Below, piece by piece: positions 27,344-36,315 of a stretch of DNA of 64,000 nt. The stretch is from Paenibacillus xylanilyticus (GTDB lineage Bacteria > Bacillota > Bacilli > Paenibacillales > Paenibacillaceae), in contig NZ_JABMCB010000192.1 of the NCBI RefSeq assembly GCF_013359935.1, forward strand, positions 310,001 through 374,000, given 5' to 3'. How positions within the stretch are numbered: the first letter of the stretch is position 1; every line of letters begins with the position of its first letter. A program made the position numbers and the translations under genes. The notes under the pieces are model-generated. The model was given only the letters and a program-made list of their open reading frames with translations, was not told the DNA's origin and ran no database searches.

Positions 27344-28009
27344 ATGAATGATTTAGCCATTCAGAATATTGTTAATGGGTTAGTGAATCAGTCGACTGGA
27401 GAGTCCCTGGAAGAAGCAGAGAAGTTAATTCTTGACTATTTAAATAAGTTTCCTCAGGACGTAGACGCATGGGCAAGAGTAGTCTTATTGCAAACATTAC
27501 CTCCTTTTGGAGATTATCAAAGAGCTATATCATTGCTAGATTCGGCAATGGAGTACCATGGTAATGTTTCATATTTCACAATACTTTCAAGCTTTTTCAG
27601 TGAATGGTTTATGGGTGGAATGAATGATTTTCAACTTGAAAATTTAATGCAATTAAAGAAAAACTCCAGTGATACACAAACGAAAGCCATTATATTGTAT
27701 TTGATGGCATGGCATTACGAATCTACAAACAAAAATAAGTTTGTTACTCTTGTTGATCAATCCATTAAAACATGTAATTATCTTGTAATGAACTGGGTTG
27801 ATTTAGGAAATTACTATTTACAAAATGGAGAAATGGATAAAGGAAAACTATTAATTCAGAGTGGATTGGCTAATGTTAAACTTATTTATAAGGAAGAAAC
27901 ATGTTACGAAGATTATGATTCACTAGATGTAATCAGGTTTATTAATGAACGAATTACTGGTGTCTTTATGACAGAGGGAAGATACAATTCAATTGTTAAT
28001 TTAATTTAA
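27344..28009 (+). CDS. TPR-like protein of unknown function
   Basis: 221 residues, AT-rich, mostly helical. The pattern EEAEKLILDYLNKFPQDVDA near the N terminus looks like a tetratricopeptide helix pair, and a second is seen near 150-175 (LGNYYLQNGEMDKGKLLIQ). ATG 27344 follows GAGGA; the ATG at 27332 lacks a site. No enzymatic motif is recognised. Helical-repeat proteins of this size in such islands are sometimes immunity or scaffold proteins (inference). Confidence 0.65.
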   Translation: MNDLAIQNIVNGLVNQSTGESLEEAEKLILDYLNKFPQDVDAWARVVLLQTLPPFGDYQRAISLLDSAMEYHGNVSYFTILSSFFSEWFMGGMNDFQLENLMQLKKNSSDTQTKAIILYLMAWHYESTNKNKFVTLVDQSIKTCNYLVMNWVDLGNYYLQNGEMDKGKLLIQSGLANVKLIYKEETCYEDYDSLDVIRFINERITGVFMTEGRYNSIVNLI

Positions 28010-28069
28010 CAACCACCTTCTTATTTAAAGTACAAATAAATTTTGAACTTAAATTTTCAAAATGTAATG

Positions 28070-28101
28070 AACAAGCCAGTCCATGAGCGGGCTGGTTTGT
28101 T
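28070..28101 (+). terminator. Hairpin after the TPR-like gene
   Basis: A 13-bp stem AACAAGCCAGTCC / GGGCTGGTTTGTT with two G-T pairs and a six-base loop. The T-run after it is interrupted (CGTGTTT), so termination may be weak. Confidence 0.55.
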
Positions 28102-28225
28102 CGTGTTTAAGTCTTTTCAAAGGAACCATGACAGGGCGAGTGCGCTTTAACATTGGATTCGCCTGACCAATCCTGTACAATGAATAACGACAAAAACAAC
28201 GGTAGATTAAAGATGGATCAGCACG

Positions 28226-28933
28226 ATGAGAATTATCATATCACCAGCTAAAAAGATGAAGATCGATACCGATCTTATGGCTATCGCGCAGATGCCGCAT
28301 TTTATAAACGAGTCGGAACAATTATTAAGTCTGCTTCGAAAGTTAACCTATGACGAACTTAAAATATTGTGGAAGTGTAATGATGCAATCGCCGAAATGA
28401 ATATGGAGCGGATTCGAAGTATGAATTTAAAAGACAATCTTACCCCAGCCATCTATGCCTATGAGGGCATTCAGTATCAATATATGGCGCCGAGTGTTTT
28501 TCAAAAGGGAGAACTGGCCTATCTGCAGCAGCATTTACGCATATTATCCGGGTTTTATGGAATGTTACGGCCTTTGGATGGGGTAACACTTTATCGGTTG
28601 GAGATGCAGGGCAAGCTACAAGGTCCGGGATTCAAGTCCCTCTATCAGTTCTGGGGTAGCAAATTGGCAGATCAGCTTCAATCGGAAAGTAACGATATCC
28701 TGAATCTGGCATCCAAAGAATATAGCAAAAACATTACTCCTTTTCTAAGCGAGGAGGTTAAGCTCATAACTTGTGTATTCGGACAAATGGTTGATGGGAA
28801 GCTTGTTGAAAAGGCAACCTGGGCCAAGATGGCCAGAGGTGAAATGGTACGTTATATGGCAGAGCATCAGATTACAGATGTAAAGGACATCAGAAGATTT
28901 GATCGGCTTAACTTTGGTTATTCAGAAGAGTGA
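28226..28933 (+). CDS. yaaA: YaaA-family peroxide stress protein
   Basis: 235 residues matching the YaaA/DUF328 family end to end. The N-terminal signature is MRIIISPAKKM, then a central LSGFYGMLRPLDG and the C-terminal KMARGEMVRYMAEH and FDRLNFGY motifs. In E. coli YaaA lowers intracellular iron during hydrogen peroxide stress and binds DNA through a helix-hairpin-helix-like cavity. The ribosome site ahead of the ATG is weak (AGATGGATCAG). It stands alone inside the AT-rich island. Confidence 0.9.
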   Translation: MRIIISPAKKMKIDTDLMAIAQMPHFINESEQLLSLLRKLTYDELKILWKCNDAIAEMNMERIRSMNLKDNLTPAIYAYEGIQYQYMAPSVFQKGELAYLQQHLRILSGFYGMLRPLDGVTLYRLEMQGKLQGPGFKSLYQFWGSKLADQLQSESNDILNLASKEYSKNITPFLSEEVKLITCVFGQMVDGKLVEKATWAKMARGEMVRYMAEHQITDVKDIRRFDRLNFGYSEE

Positions 28934-29030
28934 TCGGATGAGAGCACGTATGTTTTCATACAACCAAAGGGAAAGCCTACACTGTACAGCGATTGGTCTC
29001 ATACATATATTGTGAAGATTCTGTGGTCAC

Positions 29031-29722
29031 GTGCGGTTAGTACTGAATATTTATATATATATCTTGCAAGGAAACCTGTATTCGTATGTCAATAATAACC
29101 CGTTAAAGTATGTGGATCCAAGCGGCAATATGGCAGAGCCTTACTATGCTCAAGAACTCAGACATATGCTGAAGGATGCTAAAGCGAAAGGTTTTAAAAT
29201 AAACACTTCAAATTATAATCTGTATAAAAATACAATTCGAGATCGTTACGGCTTCAACTCTTTTTTAGATAAGAATCGGTATAATTACTTGTATGATATG
29301 GCATTGGGTAAAAGTCCTTATACTAAGTCTGCAGGTAATATTAGCTGGGCAACTGAACAGTTAGTAAGTGCGTTGATTAAAGGAAAAGAGGCAAAATATG
29401 TTGCAGCGCTTGCGCTAGGTTTTGCTGGTGGTAAAGTTAGCGGATCAAAAAAATCCACCAAAAATACCACAACATTGTGGGATATTAAGACGAATGCTAA
29501 AGCTACATTAACTTATAACTTTCACGGAGATAAAGTAAAAGCATATCAAGATAGTCATGGCTATTGGTGGGCAAAGGATACTACCGATCAAGCTGATCTG
29601 CATTCAAAGTGTTTAAGAAGTCAGGGAAAGAACTTCATTGGGTAGCTGACGCAGATAAGTACGGTAATTGGATTAAAGATAAACATAAGAGCCAAACAGG
29701 TACGGTAATAAAATTGAAATAG
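29031..29722 (+). pseudogene. Rhs polymorphic-toxin C-terminal fragment, truncated and frameshifted
   Basis: From about 29067 the frame reads GNLYSYVNNNPLKYVDPSGN, the conserved end of the Rhs core, then a variable toxin region of about 190 residues. All of the upstream Rhs shell is missing. At about 29595 the frame breaks: restoring one G turns ADLHSKC into AGSAFKVFKKSGKELHWVAD and extends the protein to the stop at 29720-29722 with ADADKYGNWIKDKHKSQTG, the usual ending of this toxin class. The break truncates the listed 204-residue frame at 29645. A DUF3885 immunity gene follows directly. Confidence 0.75.
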
Positions 29723-29784
29723 TTTGTCGATACAGTAAGGATATAAACTTGTTTCCTTACTGTATCGCATTGGAGGTCAGTTCA

Positions 29785-30437
29785 TTGGACTTTAATCAAC
29801 AATTAGATAAGTTATTAATCGAAAAATTCCAAAATTTGAAATTAAAAAAGCCTTTTTTTTTAACTTTAAAATTGCAATTAGATATGATTTGGGGGGAGAT
29901 CTAACCAAGCAAAGTAGGATAGATAGAGTAACGCGTAGAGCATTTTCCATATTTAATGAAATCGGTGAATCCAACGATATAGTTTATTTAACCGTTTTTG
30001 TAGATAGCTGGAGTGAGCATCCTGTTTCGTCATTTGAAAATGATGTTTATGACAATTTTCTCTATTATTCAGGAGTCGAAATGAAAGACATTGAAAAGCG
30101 AGAACTAGAGTACCGTTATAAAGATCCGGATGAAGACGACGAAGAAACCATTACAGTGCAATATTGTACTAAAATAGAGCTTGAAAATTTAAAAGTGAAA
30201 GATTTATTTAGTGCCATTGCATATCGAGAAATTGCTCCTGAATCCCGAATTGTTGGTGATATTTATCTAATTAACGAAACAAAAAAATGCATATTTCATA
30301 TTCATGACAGCAGAGGCATGGATGTTGTTGCAACAGATACAGATACATTACGTCCGGTTTACGAAAAGTTTAATGATTGGATATTAGACTTTGATCGGAA
30401 CAAAATCAATCAAATCTTCCACGATCAAACCCAGTAA
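29785..30437 (+). pseudogene. DUF3885 immunity gene with a frameshift in a nine-T run
   Basis: The TTG start at 29785 has GGAGGT 7 bases upstream and encodes MDFNQQLDKLLIEKF and on to KKPFF. At the T9 tract (29853-29861) the frame is lost, and the match continues in the next frame as NFKIAIRYDLGGDLTKQ through RAFSIFNEIGE to FHIHDSRGMDVVA and YEKFNDWILDFDR. One extra T would give one 217-residue protein. The domain matches DUF3885, common next to Rhs toxin tails and taken as immunity. The 549-base downstream frame on its own (from TTG 29889) lacks a ribosome site. Slippage on the T9 tract could restore some product. Confidence 0.75.
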
Positions 30438-30603
30438 GACTGGATTTCTTTTAAGAGTGAGTAAGTCAGTCGTATATGAAATAAACTACTGAATTGATAA
30501 AACTGTTAAGGGCCAATTCCCAAAAAAGTCGCTACAATTGGTATTATGCCCTTTTAGTAGACAAGAGAAAAAAGACATCTGTTAAGATGGACTTAATCTT
30601 GCC

Positions 30604-31425
30604 TAATGGAAGGGATTTTTTCATGGCTAAAAAAAGGACAAACTTTCCGGCGGTCTCCCTTGGAATTAAAATTGGAGGCGGCCCGGCTGGTCAACGAAGA
30701 ACATATGAGCATACGTGAAGTCGCGAAACGTTTGTCCCGCTCGTGCTATTACAAATGGAGAAAAAGCATGCAGGTGACAAATGAGCGTAGACAAAAGCAA
30801 TATGAATTAGAATCGAATCTGCTTGCCATCCATCGCGTTCATCCCTACTCTGGTTATCTTCGAATGACGTTGGCTTTATGGAGAGAATTCCTTAGGGTTA
30901 ACCACAAAAAGGTGTATCGTTTAATGAAACAATTAGGGATTGGTTCTGTCATTCGAAAGAAGCGTCGTTTCTTTGGGAAACAAGCTTCTGTGGTGAATCC
31001 GAATCGGCTCGAACGCCAGTTTCAGGCAGATAAACCACGAACTAAACTTGTTAAAGACATTACCTATATTCGTGCTGGAGAACATTTTGTGTACCTTTCT
31101 GTCATTCAGGATTTGTGTAATAACGAGACTGTAGCTTGGCATCTTTCCGAACGAAATGACCTCGCTTTGATTCATGAAACGCTGGATAGACTCTGTCAGC
31201 ACACGGATCTGAGTGGCGTAATCCTAAACTCGAATCAAGGATTTCAATACACCTCTAAGCCATTCAACCATAAACTGAAACATGCTAGGAAGTCACTCCA
31301 GGCGTGGGAATTGCCTAGACAATGCTTGTATCGAGTCTTTCATCTCTCATATATAGACCGAGAAAATATACTTGAATGAGGCAGCAAACAAAGCGGAGGT
31401 TGAACAGCAAGTGAGAGGTGAATAG
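30604..31425 (+). mobile_element. Degenerate IS3-family insertion sequence
   Basis: An OrfA remnant (QTFRRSPLELKLEAARLV, MSIREVAKRLS) is fused by an internal deletion to OrfB (SCYYKWRK, HRVHPYSGYLRM). The transposase core retains VKDITYI with the first Asp. The second reads LNSNQGFQYTS where HSDQGFQYTS is expected, so the catalytic Asp is Asn. After another frameshift the third region survives only in an alternate frame (NCLDNACIESF). The ATG near 30624 is also out of frame with the rest. No convincing terminal inverted repeats were found. It is dead on its own. Confidence 0.8.
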
Positions 31426-31773
31426 ATGGTGGGATTCAATCTCAAAGCATTCTCTGAAAAAAATCATAAGCGTTCAAAGGGCATGTTTCTATCTTTTTTA
31501 GACATCGAGGCCAAAGAGCCTATGATTAGTGACATTATAATTTTTTTGAATTGCTCTAATATAGGAGAAGAAATTGAGTTAAAGGATCATTTTATCATTC
31601 GAGAGAATGATGTAGAAGTTCTTATTTTGAATGAAACGACAGAGATGTTTGCCCTGAATAGAGAAGAACGCAGGGTTCGTATAGATGTTGATTTATTACT
31701 ATTTGTGCTGCATCAAAAAATGTCCTACGGGTTAGATCAAGTGAGAACGATTTTAAAAACGCATAAACTTTGA
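31426..31773 (+). CDS. Hypothetical protein
   Basis: 115 residues, AT-rich, rich in Ile/Glu/Leu, no signal peptide or membrane segment. ATG follows GAGAGGTGAATAG at good spacing. No domain is recognised. The alternating hydrophobic and charged pattern suggests a mixed alpha/beta fold. It is followed within 31 bases by another small gene and both sit between the IS remnant and sigK. Confidence 0.55.
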   Translation: MVGFNLKAFSEKNHKRSKGMFLSFLDIEAKEPMISDIIIFLNCSNIGEEIELKDHFIIRENDVEVLILNETTEMFALNREERRVRIDVDLLLFVLHQKMSYGLDQVRTILKTHKL

Positions 31774-31803
31774 TATCATTTTTCCCAAAGAGAAGGTGAC
31801 AAC

Positions 31804-31983
31804 GTGTACTACTATAAAGGCGCATTCAGAGGCGCGGATAATTTTATCTATTTCAAAAGCGATGTTCCATTAGCCGAGAGTGATGTCGTTATATTGGGAG
31901 AGAAAAAATATTTTATCGAGAGCATACAGAAAGAATTCCTGCTCCTTCAAAAGGTTGGGTCCATTGTTGATGTAAGTACGTGA
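31804..31983 (+). CDS. Small hypothetical protein
   Basis: 59 residues from GTG 31804, which has GAAGGTGA 5 bases upstream. The sequence begins MYYYKGAFRGADNFIYF and has several Tyr/Phe and charged residues, suggesting a small beta barrel. Not recognised. It probably forms a two-gene unit with the preceding 115-residue protein. Confidence 0.5.
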   Translation: MYYYKGAFRGADNFIYFKSDVPLAESDVVILGEKKYFIESIQKEFLLLQKVGSIVDVST

Positions 31984-32093
31984 TACTCATGGCAAAAAAT
32001 AGACTGCACAATCGCAGCATTAAGCATAGGTATTCCCCTAAAATAAAGATCCACTAAATCATCGCGGTAACATCCCCTTTTTCTAGTGTACGT

Positions 32094-32123
32094 GCACTTC
32101 TGGGCCTCCGCCTACATACAATA
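32094..32123 (+). promoter_or_regulatory. Sporulation (SigK/SigE-type) promoter of sigK
   Basis: CATACAATA at 32115-32123 matches the -10 consensus of SigE/SigK promoters. A GCAC (with the AC of SigK promoters) lies 17 bases upstream at 32094-32097. It is about 65 bases ahead of the sigK start. A SigE-type -35 is not evident, so SigK autoregulation fits a little better. Confidence 0.5.
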
Positions 32124-32186
32124 GATCGACCCTGTTCCTTCACGTGCTCAGGCCAGATCGTTGTAAAACTGCAGGAGGTGTCATCT

Positions 32187-32885
32187 GTGCCCGGATTGTT
32201 TACCGCAATTGCCCTGTTCATCAAAGAGTTAACGCTGCTCGTCTCGTATGTCAAAAATAATGCGTTTCCCCAGCCGCTGGCTGAGGACGAAGAAGCCAAA
32301 CACCTGCGCCTCATGGCTGAAGGCAACGCCCACTCCCGCAATTTGCTCATTGAACACAATCTGCGCCTTGTTGCGCATATCGTCAAGAAGTTCGACAATA
32401 CGGGGGAAGACCTGGAAGATCTGATTTCGATCGGAACCATTGGTTTAATCAAGGCCATCGAAAGTTTTCAGCAAGGCAAAGGAACCAAACTCGCCACATT
32501 TGCGGCCCGCTGTATAGAGAATGAAATTCTGATGCACCTTCGTTCCCTGAAGAAAACACGCAAAGACGTCTCCCTTCATGATCCCATCGGAACGGACAAA
32601 GAGGGAAATGAAATTACACTTATCGATATCCTTGGAACCGAAGCGGATGATGTCGTAGACAAGGTGCAGCTTAAGATTGAAAAAAGCAAAATTTACCGCA
32701 ATCTCGACATCCTCGATGATCGGGAGAAGGAAGTTGTCATTGGACGATTCGGCCTGGAGGCAGGCGGGGAAGAGCGGACTCAGCGCGAAATTGCCAAGGA
32801 ACTCGGCATCTCCCGTTCGTATGTATCACGGATTGAGAAACGGGCGTTAATGAAGCTGTATCATGAGTTCTATAAGCAAAAATAA
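32187..32885 (+). CDS. sigK: RNA polymerase sporulation sigma factor SigK, uninterrupted
   Basis: 232-residue mother-cell sigma factor for late sporulation. The short hydrophobic pro-sequence (GLFTAIALFIKELTLLVSY) is followed by region 2 (IEHNLRLVAHIVKKF, DLISIGTIGLIKAIESF, ATFAARCIENEILMHLR) and region 4 (TQREIAKELGISRSYVSRIE). It is nearly co-linear with B. subtilis SigK and is continuous, with no skin-type element. GTG 32187 is chosen because AGGAGGT ends 7 bases upstream; GTG 32178 overlaps that site. Pro-SigK would need membrane proteolysis before activity. Confidence 0.95.
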   Translation: MPGLFTAIALFIKELTLLVSYVKNNAFPQPLAEDEEAKHLRLMAEGNAHSRNLLIEHNLRLVAHIVKKFDNTGEDLEDLISIGTIGLIKAIESFQQGKGTKLATFAARCIENEILMHLRSLKKTRKDVSLHDPIGTDKEGNEITLIDILGTEADDVVDKVQLKIEKSKIYRNLDILDDREKEVVIGRFGLEAGGEERTQREIAKELGISRSYVSRIEKRALMKLYHEFYKQK

Positions 32886-32897
32886 TCGTTGACCAGA

Positions 32898-32936
32898 ACA
32901 GAGGGCGCCTTGTTATGAGAGGTGGCCTCTTTGGCA
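32898..32936 (+). terminator. Terminator after sigK
   Basis: Stem AGAGGGCGCC / GGTGGCCTCT with one mismatch, followed by TTTGG and an A-run. Confidence 0.55.
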
Positions 32937-33047
32937 TAAAAAAACATAAATGAAGGATAGGTATTCTGTTCACTTTATTATATGATGGGTTGTATACAAG
33001 TTTCAGCAACGTAGAGAGCATGTGCAGAAAGAGAGTGGTGGTTTACC

Positions 33048-34409
33048 ATGCAGGAAGAGACATTAACACGAGGATTAAAAAACAGGCATGTCCAGCTCAT
33101 GGCGATTGGGGGTGCAATTGGGACAGGCCTTTTTCTGGGCGCGGGCAAGACGATTCAACTGACCGGACCGTCCATACTGCTGGCCTATATCATAACAGGT
33201 GTGGTTTTGTTTTTGATCATGCGTGCATTGGGGGAGCTACTGTTAAGCAACCTGAAGTATCATTCCTTTGTGGATTTTGTGCGTGATTACCTGGGAAATA
33301 TGGCAGCATTCATTACCGGCTGGACCTACTGGTTTTGCTGGATCTCCATCGCCATGGCGGACATTACCGCAGTAGGCATGTATACGCAGTTTTGGTTTCC
33401 CAATGTACCACAATGGATGCCCGGTTTAATTGCATTAGTGATATTGCTGGTCATGAATCTGGCAACGGTGAAGCTGTTTGGTGAAATGGAGTTTTGGTTC
33501 GCTTTAATTAAAGTAATCGCCATTCTGGCACTTATTGTTGTCGGTTTATATATGATATTTAAAGGTTTTACTACAGATCAGGGGACGGCAAGCTTCACCA
33601 ATCTGTGGAGTCATGGGGGATGGTTCCCGAATGGCATGCATGGATTCATCATTTCGTTCCAGATGGTGGTGTTCGCTTTTGTAGGTATGGAACTGGTCGG
33701 ACTGACAGCGGGGGAAACAGAGAACCCGGAGAAGGTTATTCCCAAAGCCATTAACCAGATTCCCATCCGTGTGCTGCTCTTTTATGTTGGTGCACTGCTG
33801 ATTATTATGAGCATCTACCCATGGAACGCGATTGTACCGAGTGAAAGTCCCTTTGTGCAGGTGTTTGCAGCCGTAGGTATTGCGACAGCCGCCGGTATTG
33901 TGAATTTCGTGGTGCTGACATCCGCAGCTTCGGCGTGCAATAGTGCCATTTTCAGTACAAGCCGTATGGTCTTCTCCATGGCCAAGGATCGTAATGCGCC
34001 GGAGCCGCTTGCCCGCCTGAATGGCCGAAAGGTGCCTGCCAATGCACTGTTATTCTCCACACTGGTCATCCTGGTTGCGATTATTCTGAATTATGTGATG
34101 CCCGAGGGCGTATTTACACTGATTACAAGTGTTTCGACCGTTTGCTTTATCTTTGTCTGGGGGATCATGGTGATCTGTCACCTGAAATACCGCCGTACCC
34201 AGCCGGAACTCGCTAGTCGGAGTCGGTTTAAACTGCCGCTCTATCCATTTTCGAACTATCTGATTTTGGCTTTTCTGGCGTTTGTACTCGTAGTTCTGGC
34301 ACTGGCCGAGGATACACGAGTGGCGCTGTTTGTCACGCCGGTTTGGTTTATCCTCATGGCGGGGATCTATCTGTTCAAAAAAAGAAGTGCAACCACAACG
34401 CAAGGTTAA
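33048..34409 (+). CDS. Amino-acid permease, APC superfamily (CycA/YtnA-like)
   Basis: 453 residues with twelve predicted membrane segments. The APC signature IGGAIGTGLFLGAGKTI is at residues 20-36, and GMELVGLTAGETENPEK lies in the fifth-sixth helix region. The sequence resembles the D-serine/D-alanine/glycine permease group, importing neutral amino acids with protons. The ribosome site is weak (GAGAGTGGTGG). It stands alone with its own terminator. Confidence 0.9.
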   Translation: MQEETLTRGLKNRHVQLMAIGGAIGTGLFLGAGKTIQLTGPSILLAYIITGVVLFLIMRALGELLLSNLKYHSFVDFVRDYLGNMAAFITGWTYWFCWISIAMADITAVGMYTQFWFPNVPQWMPGLIALVILLVMNLATVKLFGEMEFWFALIKVIAILALIVVGLYMIFKGFTTDQGTASFTNLWSHGGWFPNGMHGFIISFQMVVFAFVGMELVGLTAGETENPEKVIPKAINQIPIRVLLFYVGALLIIMSIYPWNAIVPSESPFVQVFAAVGIATAAGIVNFVVLTSAASACNSAIFSTSRMVFSMAKDRNAPEPLARLNGRKVPANALLFSTLVILVAIILNYVMPEGVFTLITSVSTVCFIFVWGIMVICHLKYRRTQPELASRSRFKLPLYPFSNYLILAFLAFVLVVLALAEDTRVALFVTPVWFILMAGIYLFKKRSATTTQG

Positions 34410-34467
34410 CGCGCTAATGGTTTTAATACGGATGAGGTACCTTGTACTAAGAAAGAAGTGAAAAACG

Positions 34468-34497
34468 AAAACCGTCCATCATTGATGGGCGGTTTTG
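34468..34497 (+). terminator. Terminator after the amino-acid permease
   Basis: Perfect-looking stem AAAACCGTCCATC / GATGGGCGGTTTT (one G-T) with a three-base loop and further T residues. Confidence 0.8.
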
Positions 34498-34683
34498 ATG
34501 TTTTAAAGTGACCATTTCTCATCTGAATGAAGTTATAACGTATTTCTAAATTGAATCGGATGCAGAAGCACTTCCGGCTGCCCTGTAAAAATGATTACGT
34601 TTTGCACCTCGAGGAGTCTATACTCACAGCTCATTTATCTATAGTATGTTTTATATAAAACCAGACGGAGGTGGACAGTTATC

Positions 34684-35277
34684 ATGCAAGAAAAAGATGT
34701 TGTTCTGGAAGGGAAAAAGGTAACTCTTGTTCCGATGGAAAACAGCCACAAGGCGGAATTGATTCGTGTCTTATTCACTCCAGAAGTGTGGGAATTCACC
34801 TGGCGAACGATCCATACACCTGAAGAACTCGATCAAGTACTGACGCTTGCACTGGAGAATAAAAAGAATGGATCACAGATCCCCTTCACCATTATGGATC
34901 AAGCGACAGGAGCGATCATCGGAACTACCCGAATTGGCGATCTTGACATGGGTAACCGAAATGCAGAGATTGGATGGACCTGGCTTACACCTGACTATTG
35001 GCGGACGGGAGTAAACACGGAGTGCAAATATCTTTTGCTGCAATATTGCTTTGAAGAACTGAATTTAATGCGGGTGCAGTTCTCCGTAAGCGGACAAAAT
35101 GTTCGATCGCAACGAGCCATTGAACGAATCGGAGCCAAGAAGGAAGGCGTATTCCGTAAGCACAGAATAAAGGCGGACGGCTCGATTCATGACAATATTT
35201 TTTACAGCATCATAGACAATGAATGGACGGATGTAAAAGAGAAACTTTTGTTTTTATTATCCAAATCATATACATAA
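34684..35277 (+). CDS. GNAT N-acetyltransferase, RimJ/RimL type
   Basis: 197-residue acetyltransferase. The acetyl-CoA binding motif is seen in the Q/RxxGxG/A equivalent SQRAIERIGAKKEGVFRKH (about 140-160), with EIGWTWLTPDYWRTGVNTE earlier. It would acetylate an amine, possibly a ribosomal protein or a small-molecule antibiotic. GGAGGTGG lies 8 bases before the ATG. The last residues (KLLFLLSKSYT) extend a little past the usual end. Confidence 0.88.
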   Translation: MQEKDVVLEGKKVTLVPMENSHKAELIRVLFTPEVWEFTWRTIHTPEELDQVLTLALENKKNGSQIPFTIMDQATGAIIGTTRIGDLDMGNRNAEIGWTWLTPDYWRTGVNTECKYLLLQYCFEELNLMRVQFSVSGQNVRSQRAIERIGAKKEGVFRKHRIKADGSIHDNIFYSIIDNEWTDVKEKLLFLLSKSYT

Positions 35278-35419
35278 TCACTAGTGCTATTTCCAATGAT
35301 GATACGCATCCGTGATGAGGCTGCCCCCAGGATGAAGTGAAGACCCGAAGTACGTTCCTGGGCTCGGTTCTCAAAACAGCCTGCTATTATAATCAACCAT
35401 TAATCGATTCTAGCCAAGG

Positions 35420-36259
35420 TTAACTGGAGGGCTCGCTCTTTCTCCGTAACCACTCCAGAATAATCTCAACAGTTTCCATATATCGCTGACCCACAAGCAG
35501 TCCGGTATGGGTTGTATGCCACAGTCCGGCGTATTCCGCGTGAAGCTGCTTAGCGGTCAGCCTGCCTCGCAGCTCCTCTTCGTCACTGGATACGGCTTTG
35601 ATGACCAAACTGGGGCATGTTATGGACTCACCGTTAATGGATACCACGTCTTTGGTGCCGAAGAACGCGGAGAATGTGCTGAATGCTTGTGACGATTCCA
35701 TGGCCAAGTACTTGCATTGAAAAGCAATGTCCTCAGCCGACTCATCTATGCTGGTCTGCTCGTCGCGAACGGGAGCAGGAACGATGAGGCCAGGCGTTAT
35801 GCGATCCGCTTCAGCATATGGCACGGAGCGAAGAATTTCCTGACTTAGACTGGAATCGATCACGACCAACCCTCGAAGGGGAGCGCTTTCTGCAAGCTTT
35901 TGACTAAGAATGCCACCCATGCTGAATCCAATGAGAATAGGCGGCTCTCCGCACTCGGTGATAATTTCCTGAATATCCTCCAGGTAATCTTCGAAGGTCA
36001 CCCGGGTCATGTCCTGCACTCTGCTCTTGTAGTGACTTCTCAGATTCATGACATAACAGGTCCAGCCTTGTTGGACGAAATGAGGGATATATTTGCTCCA
36101 CATCCAGCTTCCTGTATAGGCACCATGCACGAATAATAGCGGGGGTCTGTTTTCGCTTATTGCTTGAATGTCATCTCCCTCAAAAATCTCCAGATATAAA
36201 TCCTGTTCCCCAATGTACTTTACGGTATGGTCAGGCAGGGATTTGGTGTAGTCCCTCAT
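35420..36259 (-). CDS. Alpha/beta hydrolase
   Basis: 279 residues. Oxyanion region LFVHGAYTGSWMW (about 41-54), nucleophile elbow GFSMGG with Ser (about 115), acid near VIKAVSSDEEE and His in LWHTTHTG (about 247). It is a soluble esterase/lipase-like enzyme of unknown substrate. AGGAGGAATTAC precedes the ATG. It lies 56 bases downstream of a MarR gene; a copy of that gene's palindrome is in the gap, so it is probably repressed by it. Confidence 0.88.
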   Translation of the reverse strand: MRDYTKSLPDHTVKYIGEQDLYLEIFEGDDIQAISENRPPLLFVHGAYTGSWMWSKYIPHFVQQGWTCYVMNLRSHYKSRVQDMTRVTFEDYLEDIQEIITECGEPPILIGFSMGGILSQKLAESAPLRGLVVIDSSLSQEILRSVPYAEADRITPGLIVPAPVRDEQTSIDESAEDIAFQCKYLAMESSQAFSTFSAFFGTKDVVSINGESITCPSLVIKAVSSDEEELRGRLTAKQLHAEYAGLWHTTHTGLLVGQRYMETVEIILEWLRRKSEPSS

Positions 36260-36283
36260 GTGTAATTCCTCCTAAAGACTTTT

Positions 36284-36299
36284 AGTTTTATATCAAACT
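36284..36299 (-). promoter_or_regulatory. Second MarR operator, ahead of the hydrolase gene
   Basis: AGTTTTATATCAAACT differs in two bases from the palindrome in the marR promoter (AGTTTGGTATCAAACT), same length and spacing. It lies 25 bases upstream of the hydrolase start. Confidence 0.6.
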
Positions 36300-36315
36300 A
36301 TTTATCCAAAAAAAT

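Noticed and set aside
32187..32885. Skin-type element in sigK
   Set aside because: The gene is continuous over all sigma regions.
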